Origin: Ilyonectria destructans
Taxonomy: Eukaryota > Ascomycota > Sordariomycetes > Hypocreales > Nectriaceae
Assembly (NCBI GenBank): GCA_020740775.1
Contig: JAHEWK010000013.1
Location: forward strand, 1,984,001 to 2,048,000
DNA length: 64,000 nucleotides
Reading direction: 5' to 3'
The translations under genes were made by a program, and so were the position numbers. Numbering within the stretch: position 1 is the stretch's first letter; each line of letters opens with the position of its first letter. The notes beneath the pieces are model-generated. The model saw only the letters and a program-made list of their open reading frames with translations, was not told where the DNA came from and made no database searches. Below, one piece after another: positions 23,550 through 34,794 of the stretch.

Positions 23550-25361
23550 TTAAACACTCTCATGCTCCTTGACCGGCGTCGCGCCCATGACACTAATATC
23601 ATCCTCATCATCATCAAAAGACCTACCCCTCTCCCGTGGCAGATCCTTTGGTGTAATACCCATCGCCTCGACAGACGGTAACTGTTTCCCATCTCTCAGC
23701 TCCCAGCTGCCGACTCGCTCGTGGTGGAAGCCTTCATTTGTCACAGCCACGTCTTTATCGCCATCCTTCCTCTCGGGCCCCTTGAATCCTGCGACAGGCG
23801 CAGTCGGTTCTTCTTTGATTGCTTCACGCTTTAGACGGAGTCCAGCGAGGCAATAAAGGGATCCCGCGATTAAAGCAATGACCACGCCCATGATGACGGC
23901 GCCGACAACGCCCGCAACAACGGGATCAAGGCTATCCGGGGTGGAATCAACACCGTCGTCAGTCCTATAAGAGTAGAAACACCACGGCGCAGCCGTAGAA
24001 TCGCAAATGCCACACCAATCGTACACCGACCGTCCAAGCTCCTGCATTGTCTCGGCGAAATCCGAGTAGGGAACGAGGCCATTTTGGGAGCCCGAATCAA
24101 AGAAGGGTTGCATCTCGAACTTCTCATCTGTGTCCGCAGTAGCACGGTAGTAGAGCCTTACTGAGAGATCATTGAATGAGGGTAGCAGATCTGGGTTATC
24201 TGAATCCTCCCCATAGAGCTCAAAGATGAGTGCGGCGCCGGGATTTGGAAGAGTGGAAAAGGGACCATCCACGATGCTCTCGGGGGTGAGTAGACCGGAC
24301 AAAGCAATGAAACTGATGATAGGATCGAATGAGCCAAACATGAGCGTCAATTTTTCGCGGCTGCCGTTCCATTGGAGGTTGGTAATAAACTGCCGCACCA
24401 CCCGATTCGCGAACGTGCGGCCGGCGACGGAATAGAGAACCTGTTTGGTTTGAGATTCAACAGAGTCTGAACCATCGGCATAGCTATTCTTGATCCGCTC
24501 CATGGAAGCCGCGTAGGAGCCTAGGATGTTGAGAATGGCGGTTCCGTTGGTGAGACCGTCATGCACAGTTTCGTTGTGAGTATACATGTAGTTGACGTAG
24601 TCGTATATCTCGTAGGCATTCCAGAGGTTGGCATCCTCGAGGTTGATGGTCCCGAAGAGTGGATACGTCGAAAAGAGTAATTGGTAGTTTTCATAGGTTG
24701 CGTTGTAGAATTTCTGCATTGTCGGATCTTGGGTCAGGTTCCCGTTCATCTCAGACTCCCAGTTGGAGCACCTGAGATTTCCTTGTATACTGGAGTACTT
24801 GTTAGCATGGGTGTTGGATCAACCAGCCCGGGAGGCATACGCAGTCGACTGGGGGTCAAGAATGCTCAGTGTGCGAATATTTGGGTACTGGTATCCATTG
24901 AGCGGATAATCAGTGATGTTACCCCCTTCGGAATAATCGCGAGCAATGTCAGATTCATCCCCGTCGGTCCCGAATGCATTTGCGGAGGGAGGATATAATC
25001 CCTGGAAGAAGGCCATGGCTCCAGCTGTGACGGACTCTTCCGACTGGGAGGTCAAGTCGAGGACGGTATTGTCAATCTCGTCGGCGGACATGCCCTGGAG
25101 ACGGGCGACCTCAATGCCGTCGTAGTCAGGGTCGCTCACATTGGTCAAGTAGCGGGCGCGGAATGCTCGTCCTTGTCGCCGCATCTGCTGAGCTCCTTCG
25201 GGAGTCAGCATCCAGCGGTCGCTAATGACGGGCGTCCTCTCGCCGCTGTTGATGAAGGCGACAACGGCCCAGACCTTTCCGCTGTCGGTTCCATTACTTG
25301 ACTGCGCCCAGACGCCGGCGACGAGGGCGTGGGCGACGGTAAGACATTTCCACAATGCCAT
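23550..25361 (-). CDS. Membrane-anchored histidine acid phosphatase-like protein, catalytic residues lost
   Basis: Branch-2 histidine phosphatase fold protein. Exons 25361-24841 and 24789-23550 (51-bp intron, donor GTATGC in phase 2) give 586 aa. It has a signal peptide (about residues 1-19), a luminal or extracellular domain with many Asn-x-Ser/Thr sites, one transmembrane helix (about 462-491) and a 95-residue hydrophilic tail with acidic DDDEDD. The family motif RHGxRxP appears as NSGERTP (residues 38-44), so the Arg and the nucleophilic His are Asn38 and Ser39. The distal HD motif appears as FD (Phe328-Asp329). Both catalytic histidines are thus missing, and acid phosphatase or phytase activity is unlikely. 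A sensory or scaffold role is inference. An alternative acceptor 18 nt downstream would remove six residues at the junction. Confidence 0.83.
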
Positions 25362-26025
25362 TCTGAAGACTCAGCGTCGTGCTTCGTATGGAGGGTGACC
25401 AGGGATAATGGCAGACGCAACAACCTAGGCTTGCGAGAAGAGTGAAGAGAGGAGAAAACCCATTTAGAGGTCCGCGAGAGGGACGGCACGCAGTTTAACT
25501 CCGACCTGCGAGCCACAGTTCTTAGTGATCGTCATCCATTGAAGCAATTGCCTGTGCTTCCCACCCATCCACTTGACCTCGCCAACCTCGCCAAGCCCAG
25601 CGCCTCGCATGTCCCAAGTACAAGGCCAGGCGGCACGATGGGTATGAGGCATCTTGTCATTGGGACCCATGGCATGCTACCGCCAGGTTTATCCTGCCGA
25701 TAGGCTTGGGAATAGCTGCAAAAGGTAGCAGGGCTGGGCATGCGGGGAAGCAGACCAAGCATGCGAAGTGATAGCCCAGTGGCGCGATAAAGCTGAGGTG
25801 GGCACCCATCGGAGGTGGCCACGCCGTGAACAGACAAGGCAGCGCGAGCCAACGTGGGTTCGACCCAATCACAGGTGTTCTGGTTTACGTAGGTGCTGCA
25901 CGCCTTCTGCAGCCCGGCAGCGATAAAGGATGACGGGGTGGAGAAGTGGCTGGGCGTGGTTGGCGTGGTTGACGCTGTGAGACACGAAAGTAGCAGAGCG
26001 GCATGTATCTGGTTGGACAGCCCAA

Positions 26026-26058
26026 AAGCAAAGGCAAAGGCAAAGGCAAAGGCAAAGG
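26026..26058. repeat. GGCAAA hexanucleotide microsatellite
   Basis: About five consecutive copies of the hexamer GGCAAA. On the minus strand it would encode alternating Phe-Ala, which explains a spurious long frame there. Confidence 0.85.
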
Positions 26059-26267
26059 TACGAGGACAGCGAAGGCTTCTTCCCACAACCCACACAAAGA
26101 GGGGAGCGATGCTTTGTTCATTCCGGAAGCAGGACGGACGCAAAAGAAGGGTGCGCTCCAGGGTGGAAAACGAGAGTTAGTCGACGGCGATGGCTTCAAG
26201 GTTTAAGCCTAATCCGACAATACGGCAGCGTCGGCTCAGAGTTCGCTCAGAGCCGGCCGCTGAGATT

Positions 26268-26333
26268 AGACAAGCCCGGCAGTAATCAGACAAGCCCGGC
26301 AGTAATCAGACAAGCCTGGCAGTAATCAGACAA
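26268..26333. repeat. 20-bp tandem repeat, 3.3 copies
   Basis: The unit AGACAAGCCCGGCAGTAATC occurs at 26268-26287, 26288-26307 and 26308-26327 (one C-to-T change in the third copy). A partial copy follows to 26333. The near identity implies recent amplification. No function is evident. Confidence 0.9.
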
Positions 26334-26739
26334 ATCGCTTCTGCGTCTGTATCGGTACCCGAAGCCGAGACATTACCGTCACGAGGCAGATAACGCACCC
26401 CGGCCATCCACTCACAGACGGCAACCGCTTGGCTGCTTAAGTACTTATTAGGCGGTTGGTTTTGACTCGGCGTTGGTGGGTTTGTATTGGAGTCATCAGC
26501 CGGCAAGCTGACAGCCTCTAGACAGACATGGGGGAGTGGGGGGGATGTGCGGAGGCGGTCATCCCTCCAATGATGCAATATTGATGACTTTGCAGAAGAG
26601 GGTGGGAGAGGAGCGGCATATCCCATGTGCACTTTGCGATGATTGATTGTTTTCTCACACAAGCTCGTATTTATTTTACGACTCTATGATGTGTTCCCGC
26701 CGAAGTTCCCATTAGGTTTGTCATGGAGCTGGCTGCGAT

Positions 26740-26747
26740 TGACGTCA
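26740..26747. promoter_or_regulatory. Consensus CRE (TGACGTCA) palindrome
   Basis: Perfect 8-bp ATF/CREB-type bZIP site in a gene-poor region, about 460 bp upstream of the tRNA gene. No protein gene start is close, so its relevance is doubtful. Confidence 0.25.
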
Positions 26748-27202
26748 CCGAGAGCGAACTCGACATACCACCCGATAAGACAACCCCTCCATCGTATCTT
26801 GAATGGACCTCGTCATCACCCAACCTCTTACCTGGCATATCTATATTTAACCAGCACCAAGCTCACCGACTGACTGAGAGCTACTGCAGCATTCCTGCAC
26901 CGGACCCTAGCGCATTTTCTCTAGGGTAGGTGCTGCAAGCAGGTAAGCATGTTGACAACCACATTACGCAGACGGCAAACATATTCCACAGAGCATTATC
27001 CAATATGCTCCAATCTCAACACATCCAATGTGAACCACTCACTCTGAGTCTTCTCCCTTCTTCATGCACCCACTAGGGAGTAGTCTAAGCTCGACACCGG
27101 GACTGGAAAAATCTTCAACTCAATATATCCCGCATTAAATTCTCCCGAATCCATCCCACAACGGGCACAACCAATCATGGGAAGTGGATCACCACTTCAA
27201 TA

Positions 27203-27273
27203 GGTTCCATGGTCTAACGGTTATGACTGCGGATTCTGATTCCGCCAGCGAGGGTTCGACTCCCCCTGGAACC
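27203..27273 (+). tRNA. tRNA-Gln (anticodon CUG)
   Basis: Acceptor arms GGTTCCA and TGGAACC pair fully. The anticodon stem GCGGA/TCCGC encloses the loop TTCTGAT, giving anticodon CTG, which reads CAG (Gln). The A box TGGTCTAACGG and B box GGTTCGACTCC match the Pol III consensus. A T-rich terminator (TTTCTTTTT) follows at once. The T-stem has one A-C mismatch. There is no intron. The RNA is 71 nt without CCA. Confidence 0.93.
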
Positions 27274-27282
27274 TTTCTTTTT
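27274..27282 (+). terminator. Pol III terminator of tRNA-Gln
   Basis: T-rich run TTTCTTTTT directly after the tRNA acceptor stem, as expected for RNA polymerase III termination. Confidence 0.7.
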
Positions 27283-29462
27283 GCTGTTCAGCAACTCTCC
27301 GTGGTGAGGCTCAAGTGTTGGGAACTCTGACTCTCTGTTTGAGCCGGGAAGGTCCATAATCTGACAGACAAACCCTGCTATGTATAGGAACAACTATTAA
27401 GTGATTCATGGCTGATTTGCCGTTATTTGGAGGATGACAGTCATTGTTGTTATGCTTGACCGAATCACAGACAATTAGCAGAAATGTGACGAAGAAGATG
27501 ATGAATCTAGTAACTAACCATGTAAACAACAATTGTTAACTCGTGTGTTATTGACCGCTCCTTTTAAGTGTTCAGTGAATAAGAGCGAAACTGCTCCCTA
27601 GACTTTTAGTGAATACATAGCACCAAGAAATCCAGCATTTGTACGTGGTTGTAGAAACCGGACAATATCCTAGTAAGAACAAACAAATAAACTAGCAACT
27701 GGACATTTAAACACTGCCGACAGTAAAGCAACAATACGTCAGACGGATCCAACCGTCCAGCCCCTGTGTCCATGGCACTAGCCTCATTGACCCTAGAACC
27801 AGCCCCTGGACCCTGGAACCAACCGTCTTGCCTAAGGACGGGACAAAAGGGGGGAATGTAGAAAAATCCGGATATCACAGATTTGAACGTTTCGCATTTA
27901 AACACATTCGAGAGTCTTAAGAATTAGATCTCTTGTCCATAAATCTTGCCGAAGATAAACAAACGAGGCGTTCTGCCACCATATACAGTCCAAAATACCC
28001 AGGAGTCCAGCGGCCCCGATGTAGCTTATCATAGATTGCCGAGATAACACTTGCACATGTTGTAACAAAGAAGGATGCGATGAGGAACTATGTGTGGGAC
28101 AAGCAAAGGCCGTGGGCATTAAATGAGAGACAACAAAGCGGCAACTGGATGCACAAGGGCGGCGATGACGAATAGGAAACATTGGGAAGCGTGTACGGAA
28201 AGTAGGCATGTGCGAGACAGCGCAGTCGAAAACAATACATGACGACTGGCAGAGCTACGCTATAATTATGTGGGTGCCGGGCAGACGGTAACTGGCTCAA
28301 GTCATCTGGTGGATGTGGAGATGGAGCAGGCCTGAGTCATCTAGACGAGGGAGGAGCAGATCAAGATGAAGATCAAGAGGAGTAGATGGACTGAGGGCTG
28401 GAAATGTGGGATACGTGATTCGAATAACCAAGAATGTATCAGTAAGCTATAGGAGGGAGATGATAATGTGTCGAGGCCGGGGCGACCGGGGTTTGTCCGG
28501 CAGTGGAGGATCTTCGATGAACCCCGGCTTGGCTGACGACGTTGAAATCTTATCAATCTGATCAACGTGCATCACTGAGCCAGGGGCAGGACCTGACTTA
28601 TGGAGAGCCCGGGATCTTGGGCCCGGATCTTGCGCGAGTGCGAGTTCTGCCTCAGGCAAAAGAAGGCAATGACAAGCGAGAAATTCCCCGAGGCGGCTTG
28701 GTACCTGGTTTTATTGAATTTCCTCTGTAATTGCTGTACCTCGGACAAAGGTAGAGAGCACAAGCTGCCGTGGTACCCTCCTCCTGAGCCGATGGCGCGT
28801 GAGAGCCACCAGTCGTAAGGAGGCAACTATGCAGCTGGCAGAATGTGCCGCTTTGAATTCCGTGCCTGGCGAAACCTGCTCTTGGCTGGCATTGCGTATT
28901 GCATTGAACAGGACAAGTCTCTGTCTCCCTGCCTGGGTCTCTCAATGCAATAAGTTAATACTCCGCCCACACTCGGCTGGTACTCCGTGCTTGCGTATCA
29001 GTGGAACCCCCCGAAAATCGTACCACTGGATCGCTCGTTCGGCCGTTTGTAGCGACGCGCGCTGGGGGGTGCCCTGTAGCCCTGTTCTTCCGGGTTCGCA
29101 GGGCGGCCAGCCACTGTAATCTTAGGGTACCCGGCAAGTACCTTTCTGCGGGAAGCGCGCACAGAGAGTACCGAGCTACCCACCTGCCGTTGAAGTCATT
29201 CCCTAACAATTTCTCCACATCACCTGGCCCTCCCGTTATTCTGGCTGGCGACACACACCCAACACTTGTACTTCAACTACACCACACCCTTACGAGTCGT
29301 CGCTCCGTCCAGACTTGCTCGACGCAACGCCCTCCCTGAGCGCTCTCCCTCTCTCCGCATACGAGCGCCAATTCGCCATCGCCCGCTGCGGCCATCAGCG
29401 TCTCCCAGTCGACAATTCTTCCCTCAATGGCCCCGTCGCAAACAGCGACGTGATCGCCTACC
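27283..29462. other. Gene-free region upstream of the JmjC gene
   Basis: A 2.2 kb stretch with only short incoherent frames on both strands. The first part (27400-28400) is AT-richer; the last 250 bp is C-rich with pyrimidine tracts (for example ctctccctctctccgc at 29341-29356) and is probably the promoter and leader of the JmjC gene. No further tRNA or element is seen. Confidence 0.5.
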
Positions 29463-32400
29463 ATGTCGACGTCGACTGACGCCGCCGGTCCTGCAGTCGA
29501 TCCAGCGCCCCCTGCCGGTGACTCCATCACAGCCCTCGCCTACGACGACATCGACAGCGCGAACCAGCTACAGGCCGAGGCTAAAGCCGAAGTGCAGAAG
29601 CAGGCGCAAGCACAGGCGCAGGCCAGCTTCCTGCACTCGCCGCCCGACAGCAACAATACCGTCAAATCGGACGCTTCCGACTCCGAACTCAGCGAACTCG
29701 ACGAGGAACCCATCCTGAGCGATGCGCCTATGCCCCCGCCCGCTAGCGACGACGGACAAGATGATATCGGCGAGGTGCTACCAGACCATTGGTCTGGCAC
29801 AGTCCCCGTCTTCAAGCCGACCATGGACCAGTTCAAGGACTTCAAGCGCTTCGTACGTTTGCCCGACCGTCCGCACGCTAATTAATCTCTTTGTGCTAAC
29901 CTGTGGAATTGCAGATGGAAACAGTCGATAGCTACGGAATGAAGTCCGGCATCATCAAGATCATCCCACCCGAAGAGTGGAAGGAATCGCTTCCTCAACT
30001 TGACGAACTCGTAAAGCAGGTTAAAGTTAGAGAACCGATCAAGCAGGACATCATGGGATCCAGCGGCACTTATCGACAAGTCAACATTCTCCATGGCCGA
30101 TCTTACAACGTTCCACAATGGCGCCAACTTTGCGAGCAGAGCGAACACCAGCCTCCCGCCCGTCGCGGCGAACGAAGAGCCAATGCCGACAAAGTTAGAC
30201 CTTCACGGGCTCGAGCTGCCGCTCCTAAACCTGCAAACCCAGGAACTCCCAAGAAGAGAACACGAGGTCGCCCGACTAGAGGCAAGCAGGGAGCTAAAGA
30301 AAAGCTCATCCAGGAGGAGACAGAGGGAGAAGGAGGGGAGGACAGACAACTGACGCCAATCTCGCCCAAGCACGAAACAGAGGAGATCGAAAAACCTGTC
30401 GAATCCATTGAAAAGGACCCGGGTGAGGCCATTGACGAAGCCGACTGTGCGCCTACAGTGGGCAGAATGGGCATCTCAAGGCAGGCAAGGCCCAAGACCC
30501 AATCCATCTCAGCACGTCGCAAATACAGTCGCCGCGAGGGATCCGCCATGATCGACGAGGCTGCATTCAAGGACTGGGATTACCGGATGGATATTTCCGA
30601 GTACACCCCAGAGCGCTGCGAGGAGCTTGAGCGGGCGTACTGGAAGACTTTGACCTATGCCCCTCCCCTCTATGGCGCTGACTTGATGGGAAGTCTGTTT
30701 GGCGAGTCGACGGAGATGTGGAACTTGAACAAGTTGCCCAATCTCTTGGACGTTCTTGGCACCAAGGTCCCCGGTGTCAACACGGCATACCTCTACCTGG
30801 GAATGTGGAAAGCGACTTTTGCCTGGCATCTCGAAGATGTCGATCTGTACAGCATCAACTACTTGCACTTTGGCGCCCCGAAGCAGTGGTACAGCATCTC
30901 CCAAGCCGACGCCCGCCGTTTCGAAGCGGCCATGAAGAGCATCTGGCCCCAGGATGCCAAGGCATGCGATCAATTCCTTCGACACAAGGCTTTCCTAATC
31001 TCGCCCCAACATCTGCTCCAACATTACGGGATCAAGGTCAACAAATGTGTGTCATATCCAGGAGAATTCGTCGTCACATATCCCTATGGTTACCACTCCG
31101 GTTATAACCTGGGATACAACTGCGCTGAGGCTGTCAATTTCGCACTTGATTCGTGGCTTGATATGGGCAAGATCGCCAAGAAATGCGAATGTGCACAGGC
31201 GCAGGATAGCGTGTGGGTCAATGTCTACGAGATTGAGCGCAAGCTGCGGGGCGAGGAGACGGAGTACGAAGAGACTGAAGAGGAAGACGATGGTGACGAA
31301 GACCAGTCCGGACTGCCGACTCCGCCAGCCAGCCATGGTGTTAAGTTCAAGGAAGAAGGTCTCAAGCGGAAACGTGGCCCTGGTGAAAAGGGCCGCAAGG
31401 TCAAAGTCAAGAAGATCAAGCTTCGCATCAAGACCAAGGCCGAGCCACCTTGTTGCTTGTGTCCCAATGATTACCCATCAGCAGAGTTTCTGCCCACAGA
31501 TGACGGACGAAAAGCTCACCGGCTATGTGCCTTGTATCTCCCCGAGACGTACATTGATACGGTTGACGGCCAGGAGGTGGTATCGAACGCAGCGCACATT
31601 CATAAGGATCGTCTTGACCTCAAGTGCCTGTACTGTCGTTCGAAGCGTGGAGCCTGTTTCCAGTGTTCGCAGAAGAAATGTGCTAGAGCGTATCATGCGA
31701 CATGCGCAGCCGCAGCAGGTGTTTTTGTTGAAGATCAAGAAGTCCCAGTCTTTGGTGAAGATGGTAAAGAATACAAAGAACAGGCGTTCGAGTTCAGTTG
31801 TCGATTTCATCGGACGAAACGGGACAGGAAACTCGATGGGGATGCACTGGAAGCGGACCCACGAATCCAGGCAGCTGCCGCCGCTCTCAAGGAAGGCGAA
31901 ACTTGCCAGCTGCAATACCTGAAGGGCGAAATCTTTGCCGGCTGTGTGGTGGAGAATCGCGCTGACGAGCAAACGCTTCTCCTAGACATTCTGCCAAACG
32001 GGTATGCAACGCCCACCAAACCCTTGCAACTCAAGCTAACTCCAAAAAGTAATCGTTTAGAAGTCGAGTGGAAGTGGCTGCTGCTACCTCATCCTGCCGA
32101 TTACAACCTCCCCAAAGCCTCTGCAAACGCCATCCCAATGCCGACCTCACGAAAGGCCAAGGACAAGCTGAAGGCTACGCGGCAGCAAGATGACAAGCCG
32201 AGAAAGGATGACCCCTTCGCTGAAGGCTACACCTGGTCAGAATTCCACCTCCAGGATGTGAGCAACAAGGATCAAGTCAAGATCGACTTCACCAAGCAAG
32301 ATCAGATTTGGCACTACCTCGGGAAGACGTCAACAGAGGCCAGGGCGCAGTATACCGAAGATGCATCCCGGCCACGTCACAACCCCAAGGGCAACTTCCT

Positions 32401-34060
32401 GGATACGATCCCGAAACCACCGAAGCCGCCGAAACCAGTCTCGACAGCATACGTTCAGCAACGTCCGATGTACGCGCCTGTGGCGTCGTATGGAAGCCCA
32501 TACTCTGCCCTGAATGCCGCGGGTGCTGTTGGTGTGATGCCTACGACTTCAGCTTCGGCTCGCCCCATGAAACCATACGTCTACAAACCAAGAAAGCCCG
32601 TGGATTCCAACGTTAGTGGCATGGGTGTGTTCGCAGCGCAACAGTTCAGCCCAGCAGCTCCCTCAACTGCCCAACTCACCCGTCCTGCGTACCCCCAGCA
32701 TCCATACGTGCAAAACCCAGGACACCAGAACACGGGCCAGTATTCGGCACAACGATTTGACATCAAAACCCCACAAGCCTACATGCCTCACACAGCAGCA
32801 CAGCCTCAGCATCAGTGGCAACAACGCGTTGTTGCACCCGGTCCAGTTGCACCACATCGTGCCCACCACATTCCTTCTGCGGCGCAGCCGTCGCAGCAAC
32901 AACCTGCGCCAGCGCAACCCAGGCCACAAGCTAGAGCCGCATGGCAGGTTCACTCGTCGATCTACCAAAAATATCAGTTCTTCCAAGTGAATCATAACAG
33001 GTATGTTGCTCTCGATGTACAAGAGGCTGAGATCGCGCTAATCCATTCTAGGGACTCGACAAAATACAGAACTCCATACTCTCCATGGGGTGGCTTCACC
33101 AACGGATATGAGGGCAATCTGAGAGCACATCTCATGAGCAACCAGAACGAGCTGCTTCGAGGAGCCAGCATAGGAACAGGAGCACACCGTCAACCAAGTT
33201 ACAGCGCAAGCCCTTACACGACGGCCGGTTTCAACCGTGCTCCCGCGCCTGGAGGCCATCTCCAACAACCGGCTCCCTCGCACGCATCTCCCTACAGAGC
33301 AAATCCCTTCACGCACAATCCGCGGCCTGGATCGTCATCGTCACAGGTACCGGTACCCGCGACTCTCTATCACCACGCCCGGGCTTCGATAAAAGCGCAG
33401 TATCTTGTACCAGCACCGGCCTCGCAGCAGACCGTGAGGCCAGAACCTCAGTCCAGCAAGGCAAAGCCGGCCCCGGTGCCGGCTCAGAAGTCTTACAAGG
33501 TTGGAATCCTCACCACTACCGCCGTGCCACAGACAGACTAACAAACAAACTAGATTCCACCTAAAGAATCCCCAGTACCCTTACCGGCTAACTTCCTGGC
33601 CGCCATGACCACGACATCAAACACGCATACGGCGGGTTCGAATATGGCGTCACCTCAGGCCTCCAAACACCGTAGCCCTGGTGATCCACAAGCATCACAG
33701 GAACCTCAAACCAAATCATCTCCAACGATATCAATCCCTGGAGATACAATCAAGGTCTCGACAACGCCTATCCCCACCCTACAGGTGTCAAGCACAACGT
33801 CCCAATCCGGAGCTGCGACACCGGCAACATCCTTGCCAGTATATAGTTCCGAACAGGGCAAGGTGTTAGACACCATAACTGCACAGCCTGCCCAGAGTCA
33901 TCTGGAGGCAAAGAACCAGCCACTTTCTCAACCAACTGCAGGCAACGCAGCGATTGAGCCACAGGATTTCCCTGATGTTCCCGGGTGCGAATCTATGGAG
34001 TTCGTTGAAAGGCTGATGCAGAACCTCCGACGGGTATCACAACAAGGTGGGACTACGTAG
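29463..34060 (+). CDS. JmjN/JmjC histone lysine demethylase, KDM4/Rph1-like, with extended PHD
   Basis: Fe(II)/2-oxoglutarate demethylase of the KDM4/Rph1 type, expected to act on H3K9 or H3K36 methyl marks. Exons 29463-29852, 29915-33000, 33052-33499 and 33554-34060 give 1476 aa. JmjN (about 113-155) begins VPVFKPTMDQF and crosses intron 1. JmjC holds the iron triad His435-x-Glu437 (HLEDVDLYSINYLHFG) and His524 (YGYHSGYN). The block after it reads NCAEAVNFA where KDM4A has NCAESTNFA. An acidic and basic linker leads to a Cys/His-rich extended PHD (about 643-770: CCLCPNDYP, CLYCRSKRGACFQC, AYHATCA, FSCRFHR). The last third is Pro/Gln-rich. The 51-nt intron 3 is stop-free and could be retained. 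Intron 4 removes a stop at 33539 and joins SYK to IPPKESPVPLPANFLA, so the gene runs on to 34060. Confidence 0.88.
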
Positions 34061-34794
34061 ACGGTCTCAAATAGCACCCTACGCATGTGTGTTTTCACAT
34101 GGGGAGTTGGGTGGCGAGACTACCGATTACCTGCTTGGGCCTCGCATCACAAGCAGGATGTATAAATGAGATGCGATCTCTGAGATGGCGTTTTAGGGGT
34201 TCGGCGGATTCTTCACGGCAGCATTTTTTCACTTGCGCATTCAGAAGGACGAAGGGGGACGAAAGCAATACAACGAAACAGGCGTCGTCATACCCGAGCT
34301 TTGGAACCAGGAGCGGTGTGTCCTGTGTAAGGCGGTTTTGGTGCATGCATGCATGGAGGGAGAGCTTTGGAGCATTAGTGGATCCATGATGTAGATCAAT
34401 GAAAGACTTTACGATCGAAATGATGAATATTTAACTGAAATTAGACTTGTGGTAGTGTTCTTGAATAATTGTTGCCCTCGAACCAGGCCTTGGGTATCGC
34501 GGGGACAGAGTTGAAAACGTGGGTGGATTGAATCTGAATATCGGCATATATACAGCGACTCTTCGTCTCTAATTGTGGTTCCGGGATTTCGACATGATTC
34601 TCTTTCATTCCTTCTCATTATCGCCTTCCTAGTCTTCCTTATCCCTCCTTGCGCTTTTCGATTTCCTAATCTTCTCGTTTGGAATCGCCGTCCACACGGG
34701 GGTGACATAGCACCCATGCAACTGCTTCAAACGCGACTTGGTTCTCTCATTGTAACGTACTATATGGTGGCATCACTTAGCCCACCCTTAAAAA
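34061..34794. other. Convergent 3' intergenic region
   Basis: This 734 bp lies between the stops of the JmjC gene and the minus-strand F-box-like gene. No coding signal is seen; a short ATGCATGCATGG run occurs at 34344-34355. Confidence 0.45.

Larger units (their letters stand above)
25362..27202. other. Gene-poor region with short tandem repeats
   Basis: No gene is supported in this 1.8 kb. The longest frame (203 codons, minus, 25532-26143) is kept open partly by the GGCAAA repeat and has no family features. Visible items are a GGCAAA microsatellite, a 20-bp tandem repeat and a perfect TGACGTCA palindrome at 26740-26747. Confidence 0.5.

Noticed and set aside
20803..25361. Secondary-metabolite gene cluster around the P450
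   Set aside because: No synthase, terpene cyclase, prenyltransferase, transporter or pathway regulator lies next to it.
25857..25866. B-box-like GGTTCGACCC suggesting a second tRNA
   Set aside because: No A box, no pairing acceptor arms and no anticodon stem nearby.
25532..26143. 203-codon minus-strand open frame
   Set aside because: Kept open partly by the GGCAAA microsatellite (Phe-Ala run); no homology-like features.
33605..34060. Separate 151-aa gene after the JmjC gene
   Set aside because: An in-phase intron at 33500-33553 joins it to the JmjC gene, with continuous coding sequence before its ATG.
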